This document shows positions 7,677-16,812 of a DNA stretch of 64,000 nucleotides, piece by piece (positions within the stretch are counted from its first letter, which is position 1; the number at the start of each line of letters is the position of its first letter). The translations under genes and the position numbers were made by a program. The stretch spans positions 1-64,000 of the forward strand of contig CAMVMX010000016.1 in NCBI GenBank assembly GCA_947168665.1. Direction: 5' to 3'. The notes under the pieces were generated by a model. The model ran no database searches. It worked only from the letters and a program-made list of their open reading frames with translations, and was not told the origin of the DNA. Origin of the DNA: an uncultured Bacteroidales bacterium (lineage in GTDB: Bacteria > Bacteroidota > Bacteroidia > Bacteroidales > P3).

Positions 7677-10340
7677 TTATTGTCTGCAACAGGCCAGGAG
7701 CTGCTCGGCAAGGCCGATGCTGTAGCCATGGCTGTAGAAGAGGATGGAGCCTTTGCTGTCGAGGACTGCCACAAGGGGGTACTCGTAGGTGTCCAGCTTC
7801 AGGGCTTGGGCCACGGCTTTCTCGACGGGGTGCTGCTGGCCGGAGGCGAGGGGGGTGACGGTGGCGTTGGGCAGCTGTTTCAGGTCGGGGTTGGCGGGGT
7901 CGGTGGTGGTGATATAGAGGTTGCCACCCCATGAGCGGAAGTCTTGTTCTTGCTGCACGATTTCTTTGACCAGATGCTTGGCTGGCTCGCGATGGGGACC
8001 GAGGAAGGCAAGGATGCACTTGCCCCCGGCGGCAAAGGCGGAGAGGGATGTGCCGGAGGCGAGGGTGAGGCTGGGGCTGATGGCAGCCCCGGACACCATG
8101 GGGCGCGACACGAGGGGACGCAGGGTTATCTCCTTGGTGGTTTTCTGTCCGGGCTGGAGGGTGAAGAACTCGAGACGGCTGAGGACTGTGCCGTCGGGAT
8201 AGCGGCTGCCGGTGGAGAGGCAATAGGTGCCGGGCTCGAGGGCAAGGGAGGCGGGGAAGGAGGCCATGCGGGGGTCGCCCTCGAAGTCGAAGGTGCGGAA
8301 GTCGCCCTCCTCAAGCTTCTGGAGGGTGAAGTGGGGGTAATAGACGGGGGTGGTGGGTTCTTTGCCATGATAGGTGAGGGTGAGGGTGGCGAGGGGGTCG
8401 GAAGCGGTGGCGGTGGCGACCCATTCCATCTTCTGCCATTGGTTGTCCTGCCAGGTGTAGAGGGAGCCGGTGGCGTTGTCGAGATAGGCGGGGATGTCGG
8501 CAGCCCGGCAGGCGGCGACGAAGAAGATGTCGCGGCTGTGGGGGTCGGCATGGCGCAGACGGTAGACACCGGTGGGCGAGATGGGGCAGTTGTAGTAGTT
8601 GCCCGTGTCGTCGACGGCGATGCTGTCGAGTGTCCACTGGCGGATGGCCTGGGCGGTCATGCCCTTGAAGCAGGCAAGCTCGGCGCGGTAGGGACGCACC
8701 AGCTCGTTGCTGACGCGGGCGGGGAGGATGCCGCGCTTATAGACGTCGTAGGTGTAGGGGCGGTTGGTGCAGGTGCCTTTGGCGCGGTCCAGCCAGTCGA
8801 AGCCGGTCTGGTGGGCTTTGAGCACCTCGGCAGTGATGTCGCGGAGGTCTTTGTCGGAGTAGGATTTGAGATAGTCGTAGATATGCTCGCCACTGCGGTA
8901 TTGGGCGCTCCAGTGTTCAAAGTACTTGTATATCTCGGCATAGTTGCCTTCGGACTTGTGGATGATTTCCCACACTTGGGCATCGGAAAAGTGGGCGGGG
9001 TGCCACAGCCAGTCTTTGGGGAGGAAGGACTTGAAGTTGCCCTCGGTGGGGAAGGTGGCGGTGTAGGCGTTGCGGAGGGAGTCCTCGTAGGCCAGACGGC
9101 GGGCATTGGCGGCTGCCTCCTGGTCGGTAGCGGTGGCTTTGGGGGCGCCGGGCGCGGGCGGGACGATGTCGAGAAGGACGACGCTGTCGATTGTAGCAGG
9201 GGAGTCGGCGAGGGTCAGGGTTATGGTGCTGTCTTTTCTGACATCGAGTTTGCTGAAGGCATAGCGGGAGCCGTCGGTGGCCCACACCAGTATGTCGCCC
9301 AGTCCGGTGGTGAGTGAGGCCTGGCCCTGGGCGTTGGTGGGATAGGTGGCCAGGGTGTAGTACTCGGCATAGTTGTACATCTTGAACTTGACGGTGGCAC
9401 CGCTGAGGGGCTGGCCCTGGGGATCGGCCACGGTGACGGTGACGCGGCGGGTGGGGGCATAGTGGCTGAGCAGATTAAGCTCGCTATAGAGCGCGGTTTG
9501 ACGGACCACCTCCTCGTCGCCATGGTAGCGGCCAAAGGCTTTGCTGTGCACCATGAGGCAGCGGGTGGAGGGGACGGAGAACCAACCCATGTCGAGACGG
9601 GGGTCGGGCTCGCAGGCACCGAGGAACATCCACTGGCCACCGTTGCCGGTGGAGTCGGCAATCCACACTTCGACCCAGGCGTGGTTGTCGTCGCAGTGAG
9701 CCCAGCGGGGTGTATAGCACTGGCGGGCAGGAATGCCCACGGAACGCAGGGCGGTGACGGCAAAGGTGCTCTCCTCGCCGCAACGGCCGAGGGAGGTGCG
9801 GAGGGTGGCCAAGGGGGCAGAGGTGCGGGCATCGGCGGCGCGGTAGGCCACGTGTTCGTGGCACCAGTGGTTGACCTCCAGGGCGGCATCGTACATGGAG
9901 AGACCCCGGACGCGGTCTTTGAGTTGGCGGAACATGTACTGGCGGGCGGTGTCGAGGTTCTCGTTGTTGACGCGGTAGACGAGTACAAAATGGCGGAAGA
10001 GGTCTTCCGGCACGGCACGGCCCCAGGGCATGGTGTCGCGGGCGGCAAAGGCGTAGCGCACTTGGTCGAGGAAGAAAGCGGGGGTGTAGTCGGCCAGGTC
10101 GCTATAGGGCATGTAGGCATAGAGGAACTGCATGGCCTCGCGCTCGGCAAGGGGCAGTGTGTCGAGCGTGGCGCTGAGGTCTCCGAGCATGGAGATGTTG
10201 TCGAGCCTTGCCCTGAAGTCGGTCTCTACTTGTTGGCGGTAGTCCTTATGGGTGATAAAATGGGCATCGCGGCCACAGGATGCGGCCAGCAGGACGAGGA
10301 GTACAAAGCTTGTTAAAGGAATGGGTCTAAAGTGTTTCAT
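7677..10340 (-). CDS. Transglutaminase-like lipoprotein with C-terminal thioredoxin-like domain
   Basis: The start is ATG 10340, because it gives a lipoprotein signal with lipobox LAASC (Cys22) and overlaps the cutC stop codon in an ATGA. The product is 887 residues. Residues about 150-255 form a transglutaminase core with Cys187 in GRCGEES, His220 in DDNHAWVEVW and an acidic residue in the following CEPDP segment. About residues 290-370 resemble a carboxypeptidase-regulatory-like beta sandwich (PLSGATVKF). A long middle region contains a second Cys/His-rich stretch (CPISPTGVYRLRHAD). The last 130 residues resemble a thioredoxin fold but lack a visible CxxC. The protein would sit on the outer or inner membrane facing the periplasm. 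A protease or a protein/peptide crosslinking enzyme are both possible. A longer frame extends upstream through cutC but has no signal peptide. Confidence 0.85.
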   Translation of the reverse strand: MKHFRPIPLTSFVLLVLLAASCGRDAHFITHKDYRQQVETDFRARLDNISMLGDLSATLDTLPLAEREAMQFLYAYMPYSDLADYTPAFFLDQVRYAFAARDTMPWGRAVPEDLFRHFVLVYRVNNENLDTARQYMFRQLKDRVRGLSMYDAALEVNHWCHEHVAYRAADARTSAPLATLRTSLGRCGEESTFAVTALRSVGIPARQCYTPRWAHCDDNHAWVEVWIADSTGNGGQWMFLGACEPDPRLDMGWFSVPSTRCLMVHSKAFGRYHGDEEVVRQTALYSELNLLSHYAPTRRVTVTVADPQGQPLSGATVKFKMYNYAEYYTLATYPTNAQGQASLTTGLGDILVWATDGSRYAFSKLDVRKDSTITLTLADSPATIDSVVLLDIVPPAPGAPKATATDQEAAANARRLAYEDSLRNAYTATFPTEGNFKSFLPKDWLWHPAHFSDAQVWEIIHKSEGNYAEIYKYFEHWSAQYRSGEHIYDYLKSYSDKDLRDITAEVLKAHQTGFDWLDRAKGTCTNRPYTYDVYKRGILPARVSNELVRPYRAELACFKGMTAQAIRQWTLDSIAVDDTGNYYNCPISPTGVYRLRHADPHSRDIFFVAACRAADIPAYLDNATGSLYTWQDNQWQKMEWVATATASDPLATLTLTYHGKEPTTPVYYPHFTLQKLEEGDFRTFDFEGDPRMASFPASLALEPGTYCLSTGSRYPDGTVLSRLEFFTLQPGQKTTKEITLRPLVSRPMVSGAAISPSLTLASGTSLSAFAAGGKCILAFLGPHREPAKHLVKEIVQQEQDFRSWGGNLYITTTDPANPDLKQLPNATVTPLASGQQHPVEKAVAQALKLDTYEYPLVAVLDSKGSILFYSHGYSIGLAEQLLACCRQ

Positions 10341-11017
10341 TGGGATATGGATTTGATTAACTGTTTGACGGTTTGGGTGTCGGTCTGGATGGTGCCGTCG
10401 GGCAGGACTGCCTTGCAGGAGCCGTGGATTTCGGCCACACCGGTCTGGCTGACAATGCGGGCGGCATTGGCGGGGGTGATGCCGGCACCGGCAAGGATGG
10501 TGATGCGGCCAGCGGCATGGCGGACGAGGCTGCGGAGGGTGGGGATGCCTTGCTCGGCATCGGGGCTGCAACCGGATGTAAGGATACGGTGGCAGCCGCA
10601 GGCTATGACCGCGTCGAGGGCTTCGAGGGGATCTTGGCAAATCTCGTCGAAAGCCCGGTGGAAGGTGACCTCCATGGGGGCGGCAAGGGCGACGACCTGG
10701 CGGGTGAGACGGGTGTCGATATGCCCTTCGGGGGTGAGGAAACCCACCACAACGGCGTGGGCTCCGAGTTGTCGGCACTGCTCCACCTGCTGGATAATCT
10801 GGTCTACTTCCTGCGGGGTGTAGCAGAAGTTGCCTTCGCGGGGACGCACCAAGACATGGGTGCGGAGGTGGAGGGTGCGGAGGCAGTAGTCGATGTCGTC
10901 GGGTGCGGGGGTGAGGCCGCCCACGTCGAGCCGCCGGCAGAGTTCGATGCGTCCGGCGCCGCCCGCAAGGGCGTTGGCAGCCGACTGGCGCGAATTGGCA
11001 CAGATTTCTACTATCAT
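10337..11017 (-). CDS. cutC: Copper homeostasis protein CutC family
   Basis: A 226-residue TIM-barrel protein of the CutC family, a little shorter than the usual 240-250. The N-terminus EICANSRQSAANALAGGAGRIELC and the later HRAFDE, ILTSG and AGAGI strands match the family. The biochemical role of bacterial CutC is still disputed; Cu handling was inferred from Escherichia coli genetics. It follows lpxK by 34 nt and overlaps the next gene by 4 nt (ATGA), so translation of the two is probably coupled. Confidence 0.93.
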   Translation of the reverse strand: MIVEICANSRQSAANALAGGAGRIELCRRLDVGGLTPAPDDIDYCLRTLHLRTHVLVRPREGNFCYTPQEVDQIIQQVEQCRQLGAHAVVVGFLTPEGHIDTRLTRQVVALAAPMEVTFHRAFDEICQDPLEALDAVIACGCHRILTSGCSPDAEQGIPTLRSLVRHAAGRITILAGAGITPANAARIVSQTGVAEIHGSCKAVLPDGTIQTDTQTVKQLIKSISQ

Positions 11018-11051
11018 GACAGGGGGATTTTGGGGCTGTTATGGGGATGAA

Positions 11052-12149
11052 TCAGATGTTGAATTTGGTGTTTTTCATGCGGTCGAGGAAAGACACATTC
11101 TCCTGGACTACGCTCTCGACAAAGTGGTCGAACTCCTGCTGCGAGGAGCTGTCGAACTCAATCTTGATGGGGAGGTAGTAAACAGGAAGGCCTTCCATAA
11201 GGTTGGAGGCGGCCAGCTCGCGGAGGCGGACGGCATCTTTCTCGGTGGTGAGGATGAGTTTGCGCGAGCCTTCGAGGCGGTCGAATGCCTGACGGATGCG
11301 CTTGAGGTCGGAGGGGGTGTAGCGGTGGTGGTCGGGAAAACGGAGGGGGGTGGCGGAGCAGAACTGCGACACGTATTGCAGCATGGGTTCGGGGTGAGCA
11401 ATGCCGGTGAGAACCAGAGCAGAGTCGATGGTGGAGAGGGGAAGCTCGGCAGTGCCCATGAGGGGAAGGGGATGGCAGTAGGCGATATGGCTGAAGAAGA
11501 CTTTCTGGTGAGGACGGAGCTTGAGGTGGAGGATGAAGTTGTGGCGCTCGATAGGATTGAGCTGGACGGGGGCTTTGGTGACGATGACGATGCGGGCACG
11601 ACGGCGGGCGGAAGGGAACTCGCGGAGGTCGCCGAAGGGCAGGATGCAGTCGGAGAAGTAGGGTTTGTGGTATTCGGTAAGGAGGATGTTGAGGGTGGGC
11701 TTGATGGCGCGGTGCTGGTAGACGTCGTCGAGGACAATGACCTGCGGCGGGACCTCGGCCTGAAGCAGGCGGCGGACCCCTTCGACCCGGTCCTCGCACA
11801 CAGCCACGGTGAGTTTGGGAAATTTGGCGGCCACCATGGCCGGCTCGTCGCCCAGACGCGAGGGGCTGTGGCAGCCGTCGTCGAGGAGGAAGCCACGGGT
11901 GTGGCGACGGTAGCCCCGGCTGAGGAGAGCGGTCTCGTAGCGGGGGGACAGGAGGCGCAGGAGGTATTCGACATGAGGTGTTTTGCCCGCGCCGCCGGCA
12001 CAGAGGTTGCCAACCCCGATGGTGGTGACAGCGGGAGCCTGCTGACGCTTGATGCCCAAGGCATAGAAAAGGTTGCGGAACCATACTCCCACGGCATACC
12101 AAATGGTCAGGGGAAAGAGAATGCAGGATATTGCTTTTCGAAACGACAT
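11052..12149 (-). CDS. lpxK: Tetraacyldisaccharide 4'-kinase (LpxK)
   Basis: LpxK phosphorylates the 4' position of the lipid A disaccharide at the inner membrane, the sixth step of lipid A synthesis. The protein has an N-terminal membrane helix (residues about 1-25), the family signature VGNLCAGGAGKTP with its P-loop, and then LLSRGYRR, GDEP and LDDVYQHR, all characteristic of LpxK. I chose ATG 12149 (start MSFRKAIS), which gives 365 residues and puts the membrane helix at the N-terminus. In-frame ATGs at 12164 and 12230 exist, but their extra residues look non-coding. It is the first gene of a probable four-gene operon, divergent from the flavodiiron gene. Confidence 0.92.
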   Translation of the reverse strand: MSFRKAISCILFPLTIWYAVGVWFRNLFYALGIKRQQAPAVTTIGVGNLCAGGAGKTPHVEYLLRLLSPRYETALLSRGYRRHTRGFLLDDGCHSPSRLGDEPAMVAAKFPKLTVAVCEDRVEGVRRLLQAEVPPQVIVLDDVYQHRAIKPTLNILLTEYHKPYFSDCILPFGDLREFPSARRRARIVIVTKAPVQLNPIERHNFILHLKLRPHQKVFFSHIAYCHPLPLMGTAELPLSTIDSALVLTGIAHPEPMLQYVSQFCSATPLRFPDHHRYTPSDLKRIRQAFDRLEGSRKLILTTEKDAVRLRELAASNLMEGLPVYYLPIKIEFDSSSQQEFDHFVESVVQENVSFLDRMKNTKFNI

Positions 12150-12286
12150 ATTTTCAACTAACATTGCTGGCCGGGAATGGAACTGGCACCGTGAGCCAGG
12201 GATGCCCGCCCAAAGATTATTCAAGTGCAAAAATACACAAAAAAACCGATTTGGCAGAGAAAAAGATTTTTTGCGCGAAAAAAAGG

Positions 12287-12315
12287 TTGTATTTCTGAAA
12301 AAAATCGTATCTTTG
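12287..12315 (+). promoter_or_regulatory. Promoter of the flavodiiron operon
   Basis: TTG at 12287-12289, then 18 nt, then TATCTTTG at 12308-12315, a full match to the Bacteroidota TTG/TAnnTTTG pair. A start near 12319 gives a leader of about 20 nt before the ATG at 12340. This argues against the longer upstream frame being translated. Confidence 0.75.
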
Positions 12316-12339
12316 CAGTCTATAATACACTGTAAAAAG

Positions 12340-13554
12340 ATGCAAAACTCAAGACAAATAACCCAAGACCTCTACTATGTAGGCGCAAGCGACAGGAAGC
12401 TCGCTTTGTTTGAAAACATCTATCCCATACCCCGCGGGGTGTCGTATAACAGCTATATCCTGATGGATGAGAAGACGGTGCTGCTGGACACAGCTGACGC
12501 CGCCGTGGCAGGACAGTTTTTTGAGAATGTGGCCGCCGCACTGCAAGGCCGCAAACTGGACTACTTGGTGGTGAACCACATGGAGCCCGACCACTGCGCC
12601 CTGATTGAGGACTTGCTGCTGCGATATCCGGAGGTGACGATTGTGACCAACGCCAAGGCCGCCACGATGATACGACAGTTTTTCAACGTGGACATCGACA
12701 GCCGCCTGCAGACGGTGGCCGAGGGGGCAACCCTCTGCACAGGACGCCACACGCTGACCTTTGTGATGGCCCCCATGGTGCACTGGCCGGAAGCAATGGT
12801 GACCTACGACACGACGGACAAGGTGCTGTTTTCCGCCGATGCCTTCGGCACCTTCGGTGCCCTGAACGGCAACATCTATGCCGACGAGGTGAACTTCGAC
12901 CGCGACTGGCTGGACGACGCCCGCCGCTATTACATCAACATTGTGGGCAAATACGGCATGCAGGCACAGGCACTGCTGAAGAAGGCCTCGGCCATCGACA
13001 TCGAGATGATATGCCCGCTGCACGGCCCGATATGGCGCAAAGACTTGGGGTACTTCATTGACAAGTATGTCACCTGGAGCAGCTACCAGCCCGAGGAGCG
13101 CGGGGTGCTGATTATCTATGCCAGCATTTATGGCCACACCGCAGCAGCGGCCGAGAAGATGGCCTCGCTGCTGGCCGAAAAGGGCGTGAAAGGCATAGCC
13201 ATGTATGACGCCAGCCACACCCATGTGAGCCAGCTGGTGAGCGAGTGCTTCCGCTACAGCCATGTGGTGCTGGCCTCCTCCACCTACAACGCCGGCATCT
13301 TCACCCCGATGGAGGACCTGCTGCACGACCTGAAGGCCCATGCCTGGCAGAACCGCACGGTGGCCATCATCGAGAATGGCACCTGGGCAGCACAGAGCGG
13401 CAAGCAGATGCGCACCCTCCTCGGCGAGATGAAGAACATCACCGTGCTGGGCGAGGACCTCACCATTAAGTCGGCCATGAAGGAAAGCCAAGTGGAGGAC
13501 CTGCTGTTCCTGGCCAACCTTATCGTCGCGCAACTGAAAGATTCCAATTCATAA
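12340..13554 (+). CDS. Flavodiiron protein (FprA/ROO type)
   Basis: A 404-residue A-type flavodiiron protein, which reduces O2 to water and/or NO to N2O in anaerobes using electrons from rubredoxin. The N-terminal metallo-beta-lactamase-like half carries the di-iron ligands: H-x-E-x-D-H in NHMEPDHC, His in MVHWPEAM, Asp in SADAFG and His in CPLHGP. The C-terminal half is a flavodoxin domain starting near GVLIIYASIYGHTAAAA (FMN phosphate loop). The ATG at 12340 follows a strong promoter and gives the normal length; the frame is open further upstream but overlaps lpxK. The next gene encodes its likely redox partner, 26 nt downstream. Confidence 0.95.
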   Translation: MQNSRQITQDLYYVGASDRKLALFENIYPIPRGVSYNSYILMDEKTVLLDTADAAVAGQFFENVAAALQGRKLDYLVVNHMEPDHCALIEDLLLRYPEVTIVTNAKAATMIRQFFNVDIDSRLQTVAEGATLCTGRHTLTFVMAPMVHWPEAMVTYDTTDKVLFSADAFGTFGALNGNIYADEVNFDRDWLDDARRYYINIVGKYGMQAQALLKKASAIDIEMICPLHGPIWRKDLGYFIDKYVTWSSYQPEERGVLIIYASIYGHTAAAAEKMASLLAEKGVKGIAMYDASHTHVSQLVSECFRYSHVVLASSTYNAGIFTPMEDLLHDLKAHAWQNRTVAIIENGTWAAQSGKQMRTLLGEMKNITVLGEDLTIKSAMKESQVEDLLFLANLIVAQLKDSNS

Positions 13555-13580
13555 GTTCAAAATCCTTAATCCAACAAAAA

Positions 13581-14216
13581 ATGAACACCCATAACCCGAA
13601 TGCTTTATTCAAACTGAGCTACGGCCTCTATGTCTTGACCGCCCGCGAGGGGGAGAAGGACAACGGTTGCATCATCAACGTGGCATCGCAGCTGACCGAC
13701 ACCCCGCAGCAGATGCTCGTCTCGGTCAACAAACAGAACTACACGCATGGCATGATTGCCCGCACAGGGCTGTTCAACGTGTCACTGCTCACGGAGCACA
13801 CCCCGATGAAGGTGATAGAGCATTTCGGGTTCCAGAGCGGACGCGAGGTGAACAAGTTCGAGCATTGCGAGGTGGAGATGCGTTCCACCAACGGCCTCCT
13901 CTACCTGCCCCGCTATACCAATGCCTACATCAGCGGCAAGGTAAGCCAAACAGTAGACCTCGGCACCCACACCCTCTTCATCGCCGACATTGAGGAGTCA
14001 GTCCTGCTGGGCAGCGACCCCTCCCTCACCTACGAATACTACCAGCAGCACATCAAGCCCAAACCCCAGGCCCTGGCCTCCCCCACCGGCGACGGCAAGA
14101 CCCGCTGGGTGTGCCAGACATGCGGCTACGTGTTCGAAGGCGATGAGATGCCCGACGACTACATCTGCCCCTGGTGCAAACACGGCAAAAGCGACTTTGT
14201 CAAGATTACCGAATAA
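13581..14216 (+). CDS. Flavin reductase-rubredoxin fusion (high molecular weight rubredoxin)
   Basis: A 211-residue two-domain protein. Residues 1-155 are an FMN-binding flavin reductase-like domain (NALFKLSYGLYVLT start, FNVSLL, HTLFIADI). Residues about 160-208 are a rubredoxin with both iron knuckles, CQTCGYVFEG and CPWCKHGKSDF. This architecture (Hrb) passes electrons from NAD(P)H to flavodiiron proteins, and the gene lies directly behind one, so the pairing supports an O2/NO reductase chain. The spacing to the ferritin gene is 27 nt. Confidence 0.94.
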   Translation: MNTHNPNALFKLSYGLYVLTAREGEKDNGCIINVASQLTDTPQQMLVSVNKQNYTHGMIARTGLFNVSLLTEHTPMKVIEHFGFQSGREVNKFEHCEVEMRSTNGLLYLPRYTNAYISGKVSQTVDLGTHTLFIADIEESVLLGSDPSLTYEYYQQHIKPKPQALASPTGDGKTRWVCQTCGYVFEGDEMPDDYICPWCKHGKSDFVKITE

Positions 14217-14243
14217 AAACAATTTTAAAAACACAATACCATC

Positions 14244-14759
14244 ATGTTAAACAAAAAAGTTTCCGACTTGCTGAATCAGCAAATCAACAAGGAGCTCTAC
14301 TCCGCTTATCTCTATCTGGACATGAACAACTATTTCCAGAGCCGCGGCCTCAACGGCTTCGCCAACTGGTATATGATTCAGGCCCAGGAAGAGCGCGACC
14401 ATGCCATGCTGTTCTATCAATACATGCAGAACAACGACTGCACCGTCACCCTCGACGCCATCGCCAAACCCGACAAGGTGTTCAAGAGCGATATGGACGT
14501 GCTGAAAGAGGGGCTGCACCACGAAGAGTATGTCACCTCCCTCATCAACGACATCTACGCCGCTGCCTATGAGGTCAAAGACTTCCGCACCATGCAGTTT
14601 CTCGACTGGTTTATCAAGGAGCAGGGCGAGGAAGAGACCAACGCCCGCGACATGATCACCAAGATGGAACTCTTCGGCAACGACCCCAAGAGCCTCTATA
14701 TGCTCAACCAGGAGCTGGCCGGCCGCACCTACAGTGCCCCCAGCCTGGTGCTCGACTAA
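14244..14759 (+). CDS. ftn: Non-haem ferritin
   Basis: A 171-residue bacterial ferritin (FtnA-like), the normal length. The ferroxidase ligands are visible: Glu in NKELYSAYLYL, E-x-x-H in QAQEERDHAMLF, and E-x-x-E towards the C-terminus (EEETNARDM). It stores iron and removes Fe(II) that would otherwise fuel Fenton chemistry. It is the last gene of the flavodiiron operon and is followed by a strong stem-loop. Confidence 0.94.
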   Translation: MLNKKVSDLLNQQINKELYSAYLYLDMNNYFQSRGLNGFANWYMIQAQEERDHAMLFYQYMQNNDCTVTLDAIAKPDKVFKSDMDVLKEGLHHEEYVTSLINDIYAAAYEVKDFRTMQFLDWFIKEQGEEETNARDMITKMELFGNDPKSLYMLNQELAGRTYSAPSLVLD

Positions 14760-14778
14760 TGGCGTCAGCCGAAACCGC

Positions 14779-14820
14779 CAACGAGAGGGATGTGGGACAT
14801 GCCCCACATCCCTCTCGTTG
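14779..14820 (+). terminator. Stem-loop after ferritin
   Basis: A perfect 18-bp stem, 14779-14796 with 14803-14820, and a 6-nt loop, starting 19 nt after the ferritin stop. No U-run follows. A second, 9-bp stem (GAGCCGACC at 14851-14859 with 14869-14877) lies before the next gene. Confidence 0.65.
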
Positions 14821-14925
14821 ATTAAGACAATATCCCAAACAAAAGCCTCCGAGCCGACCAATGGGTTCGGTCGGCTCTTCGGCTCAAGATAAAGACACAA
14901 AGAACCCCTCAACAACTTTCCACCC

Positions 14926-16071
14926 ATGGACAAAGAACAAAAAACAACCCTCGTGCGCAACATCTTGTGGGGTGCGCTGCTGGTAGTGGCATTGGTATAT
15001 GGAATAAGCGGCAACCACTGGAAACCCTTCATCTTCCTTGCCGTACTGTTTGTCATAAGCAAAACCGCACTACTTATCGGCCAAGCCAAACTGCGCAAGT
15101 CTGTCCGGACACTGGAAACCAGTCTGCAGCAACAAGGTCGCCCATCCTACATCCCCAAGCCCGACCAAATCAACGCCATGAACAACAAAGCCGATGCCAT
15201 TGCCGCCGAAATCCTACGCCGCTGCCCGCCACAGCCCTGCCTGCGGTTCGCCATTGCCCACAGGAAGACCCCAACCCTCTTCGACAGCAAACTGGGCGGC
15301 ACACCCTATTGGGACTCCTCCCTGCCCTACCCCACCGATGCCAAAGGCAAACCCATGACCATGGTGATGCAGGTGAATTTCGGGCAGTGCCCCCACGTCG
15401 AACCCTTGCCATCGACAGGCATGCTCCAGTTCTTCATCTCTGCGGACAAAAAGGTGCTGGAGGAAGGCTACGGCGAGGACTATGACAACCCCACCAACCA
15501 AGCCAACTTCCGCATCATATATCACAAGCAGCTCGACCCCACCGCCACACCCGGCCAGTCGAACCAATACCCCCAATGCGAAACACTGCAGTCCACGCCT
15601 CTCTCTGCCGAATATGCACTCCAGGCCACCGTTGCCGAGTCCTCCATCAACCAGACATGCGAAAACTTCGACACCCTGGCCGCTGCCGCCATCAAAAAAC
15701 TCTTTGGCGACAAGATGGGCACCCTTGATGTAGTCGACTACATCAAGCAAATCCTGCCCGAAGCCCACCGCGACGATGTAGACGATGCCCTCGTCCTGGG
15801 CGACAACCCCATATATTACGGAGGAGCCGAAGGCAATTTCCAAATGCTCGGATTTCCCGTATTCGAACAATACGACGACCGCGAAGGCGACACCCTCCAC
15901 GACACCCTCCTGCTACAAATCCCCACCCTCGAAAGCGGCAGCGTTGCCACCAACAACCACATCTTCCACACCCTCTGGGGCGACTGTGGCTCCGTGCGTC
16001 TCTTCATCAACTCCGATGCGCTCCGCCGTCTCGACTTCAGCGATGTCCGCTATGGCATGCAATGCTATTAG
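14926..16071 (+). CDS. YwqG-like (DUF1963) protein with N-terminal membrane helix
   Basis: A 381-residue protein. Residues about 8-50 hold one or two hydrophobic segments (NILWGALLVVALVYGI and FIFLAVLFVISKTALL), so it is membrane-anchored. Residues about 100-380 match the DUF1963/YwqG family: KLGGTPYWDSSLPYP, then MQVNFGQ, a strand ending in LQFFI, and a late GGAEGNFQMLGFP. The function of this family is not established. It stands alone between two hairpins and the convergent flavodoxin gene. Confidence 0.85.
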   Translation: MDKEQKTTLVRNILWGALLVVALVYGISGNHWKPFIFLAVLFVISKTALLIGQAKLRKSVRTLETSLQQQGRPSYIPKPDQINAMNNKADAIAAEILRRCPPQPCLRFAIAHRKTPTLFDSKLGGTPYWDSSLPYPTDAKGKPMTMVMQVNFGQCPHVEPLPSTGMLQFFISADKKVLEEGYGEDYDNPTNQANFRIIYHKQLDPTATPGQSNQYPQCETLQSTPLSAEYALQATVAESSINQTCENFDTLAAAAIKKLFGDKMGTLDVVDYIKQILPEAHRDDVDDALVLGDNPIYYGGAEGNFQMLGFPVFEQYDDREGDTLHDTLLLQIPTLESGSVATNNHIFHTLWGDCGSVRLFINSDALRRLDFSDVRYGMQCY

Positions 16072-16215
16072 CCCTTACTCCCTTTTGCGCACCCCTGTCC
16101 CACCAACGAACCCTTGCCATTGCACACTCCACCCCTTTCCGCCACACTGCCGGAGGTCAACCATCTGACCTCCACGCCCGTGCCGCGGTAGTACCCAGCT
16201 GAGTTCCCAAAGCCT

Positions 16216-16626
16216 CTACTTGTTCAACGACCTGACAAACTGACGCAGGTCTTCAAGATCCTGTTTATCGGGGTGCCCGGCATGCAGCGGTCCCATAGCA
16301 CCCCTACAGGTGAACGACCGTTCGTCCACCGCTATGCCCTGCGCCTCAAGCAGACTGCGCATCTGCGGCACCGGCGACTTGATAATAGCACACGAGCCAA
16401 AACACACCACCCGCTTCACCTTGTCGGGCGTGAGCGTGCGGATAAAAGCGGCCATCTCGCCGCTGATCTTACCCAGCATCACACCGCAGCCCAGGTAAAG
16501 CACCTCCACGGGCTCGGCAATAGGCACATCGACCGAGGCAGACTTTGCGCCTGTCTCTTCGGCCACCACACCGGCCATCCGGGCCGAGTGGCCAAACTTG
16601 CTAAAATAACGGATTGCAATATTCAT
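16216..16626 (-). CDS. Flavodoxin family protein
   Basis: A 136-residue short flavodoxin-like protein. It begins IAIRYFSKFGHSARMA, an FMN phosphate-binding loop variant, and has LYLGCGVMLG and VVCFGSC strands. It is shorter than classical flavodoxins (about 150-170), so FMN binding is plausible rather than proven. It lies 12 nt behind the small winged-helix gene on the same strand. Both genes point away from the reverse rubrerythrin, which suggests a redox role. Confidence 0.82.
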   Translation of the reverse strand: MNIAIRYFSKFGHSARMAGVVAEETGAKSASVDVPIAEPVEVLYLGCGVMLGKISGEMAAFIRTLTPDKVKRVVCFGSCAIIKSPVPQMRSLLEAQGIAVDERSFTCRGAMGPLHAGHPDKQDLEDLRQFVRSLNK

Positions 16627-16638
16627 AACGAATCAAAA

Positions 16639-16812
16639 TTATTTTGTTGGTTCCCATTTGCAACGCACCGGCGACACAATGGCGCCCTCTTTCTTCAGCT
16701 CGGCAAAAGCCTTGTCCACTTCCTTGCGGTCGGCACCCAGTGCCTTGGTCACATCGCCAGCCGAGACAGGCACCCCCGCCTCGCGCATGGCATTCAGAAC
16801 TTTTTCTTTCAT
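16639..16812 (-). CDS. Small winged-helix-like DNA-binding protein
   Basis: A 57-residue protein running from ATG 16812 to TAA 16639. The sequence MKEKVLNAMREAGVPVSAGD, then KALGADRKEVDKAFAELKKE and GAIVSPVRCKW, reads as helix - helix-turn-helix - beta wing, the layout of minimal winged-helix regulators. Clean codon structure, the 12-nt gap to the flavodoxin gene and the position opposite the rubrerythrin promoter support a real gene. It may regulate this redox locus; no operator is identified. Confidence 0.82.
   Translation of the reverse strand: MKEKVLNAMREAGVPVSAGDVTKALGADRKEVDKAFAELKKEGAIVSPVRCKWEPTK

Noticed and set aside
7944..9317. A 457-residue + frame antisense to the transglutaminase gene
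   Set aside because: Low-complexity Gly/Glu/Val translation with no domain; the minus-strand gene is clearly real.
12073..12339. N-terminal extension of the flavodiiron gene
   Set aside because: It overlaps the start of lpxK on the other strand, includes the promoter, and adds residues not found in the family.
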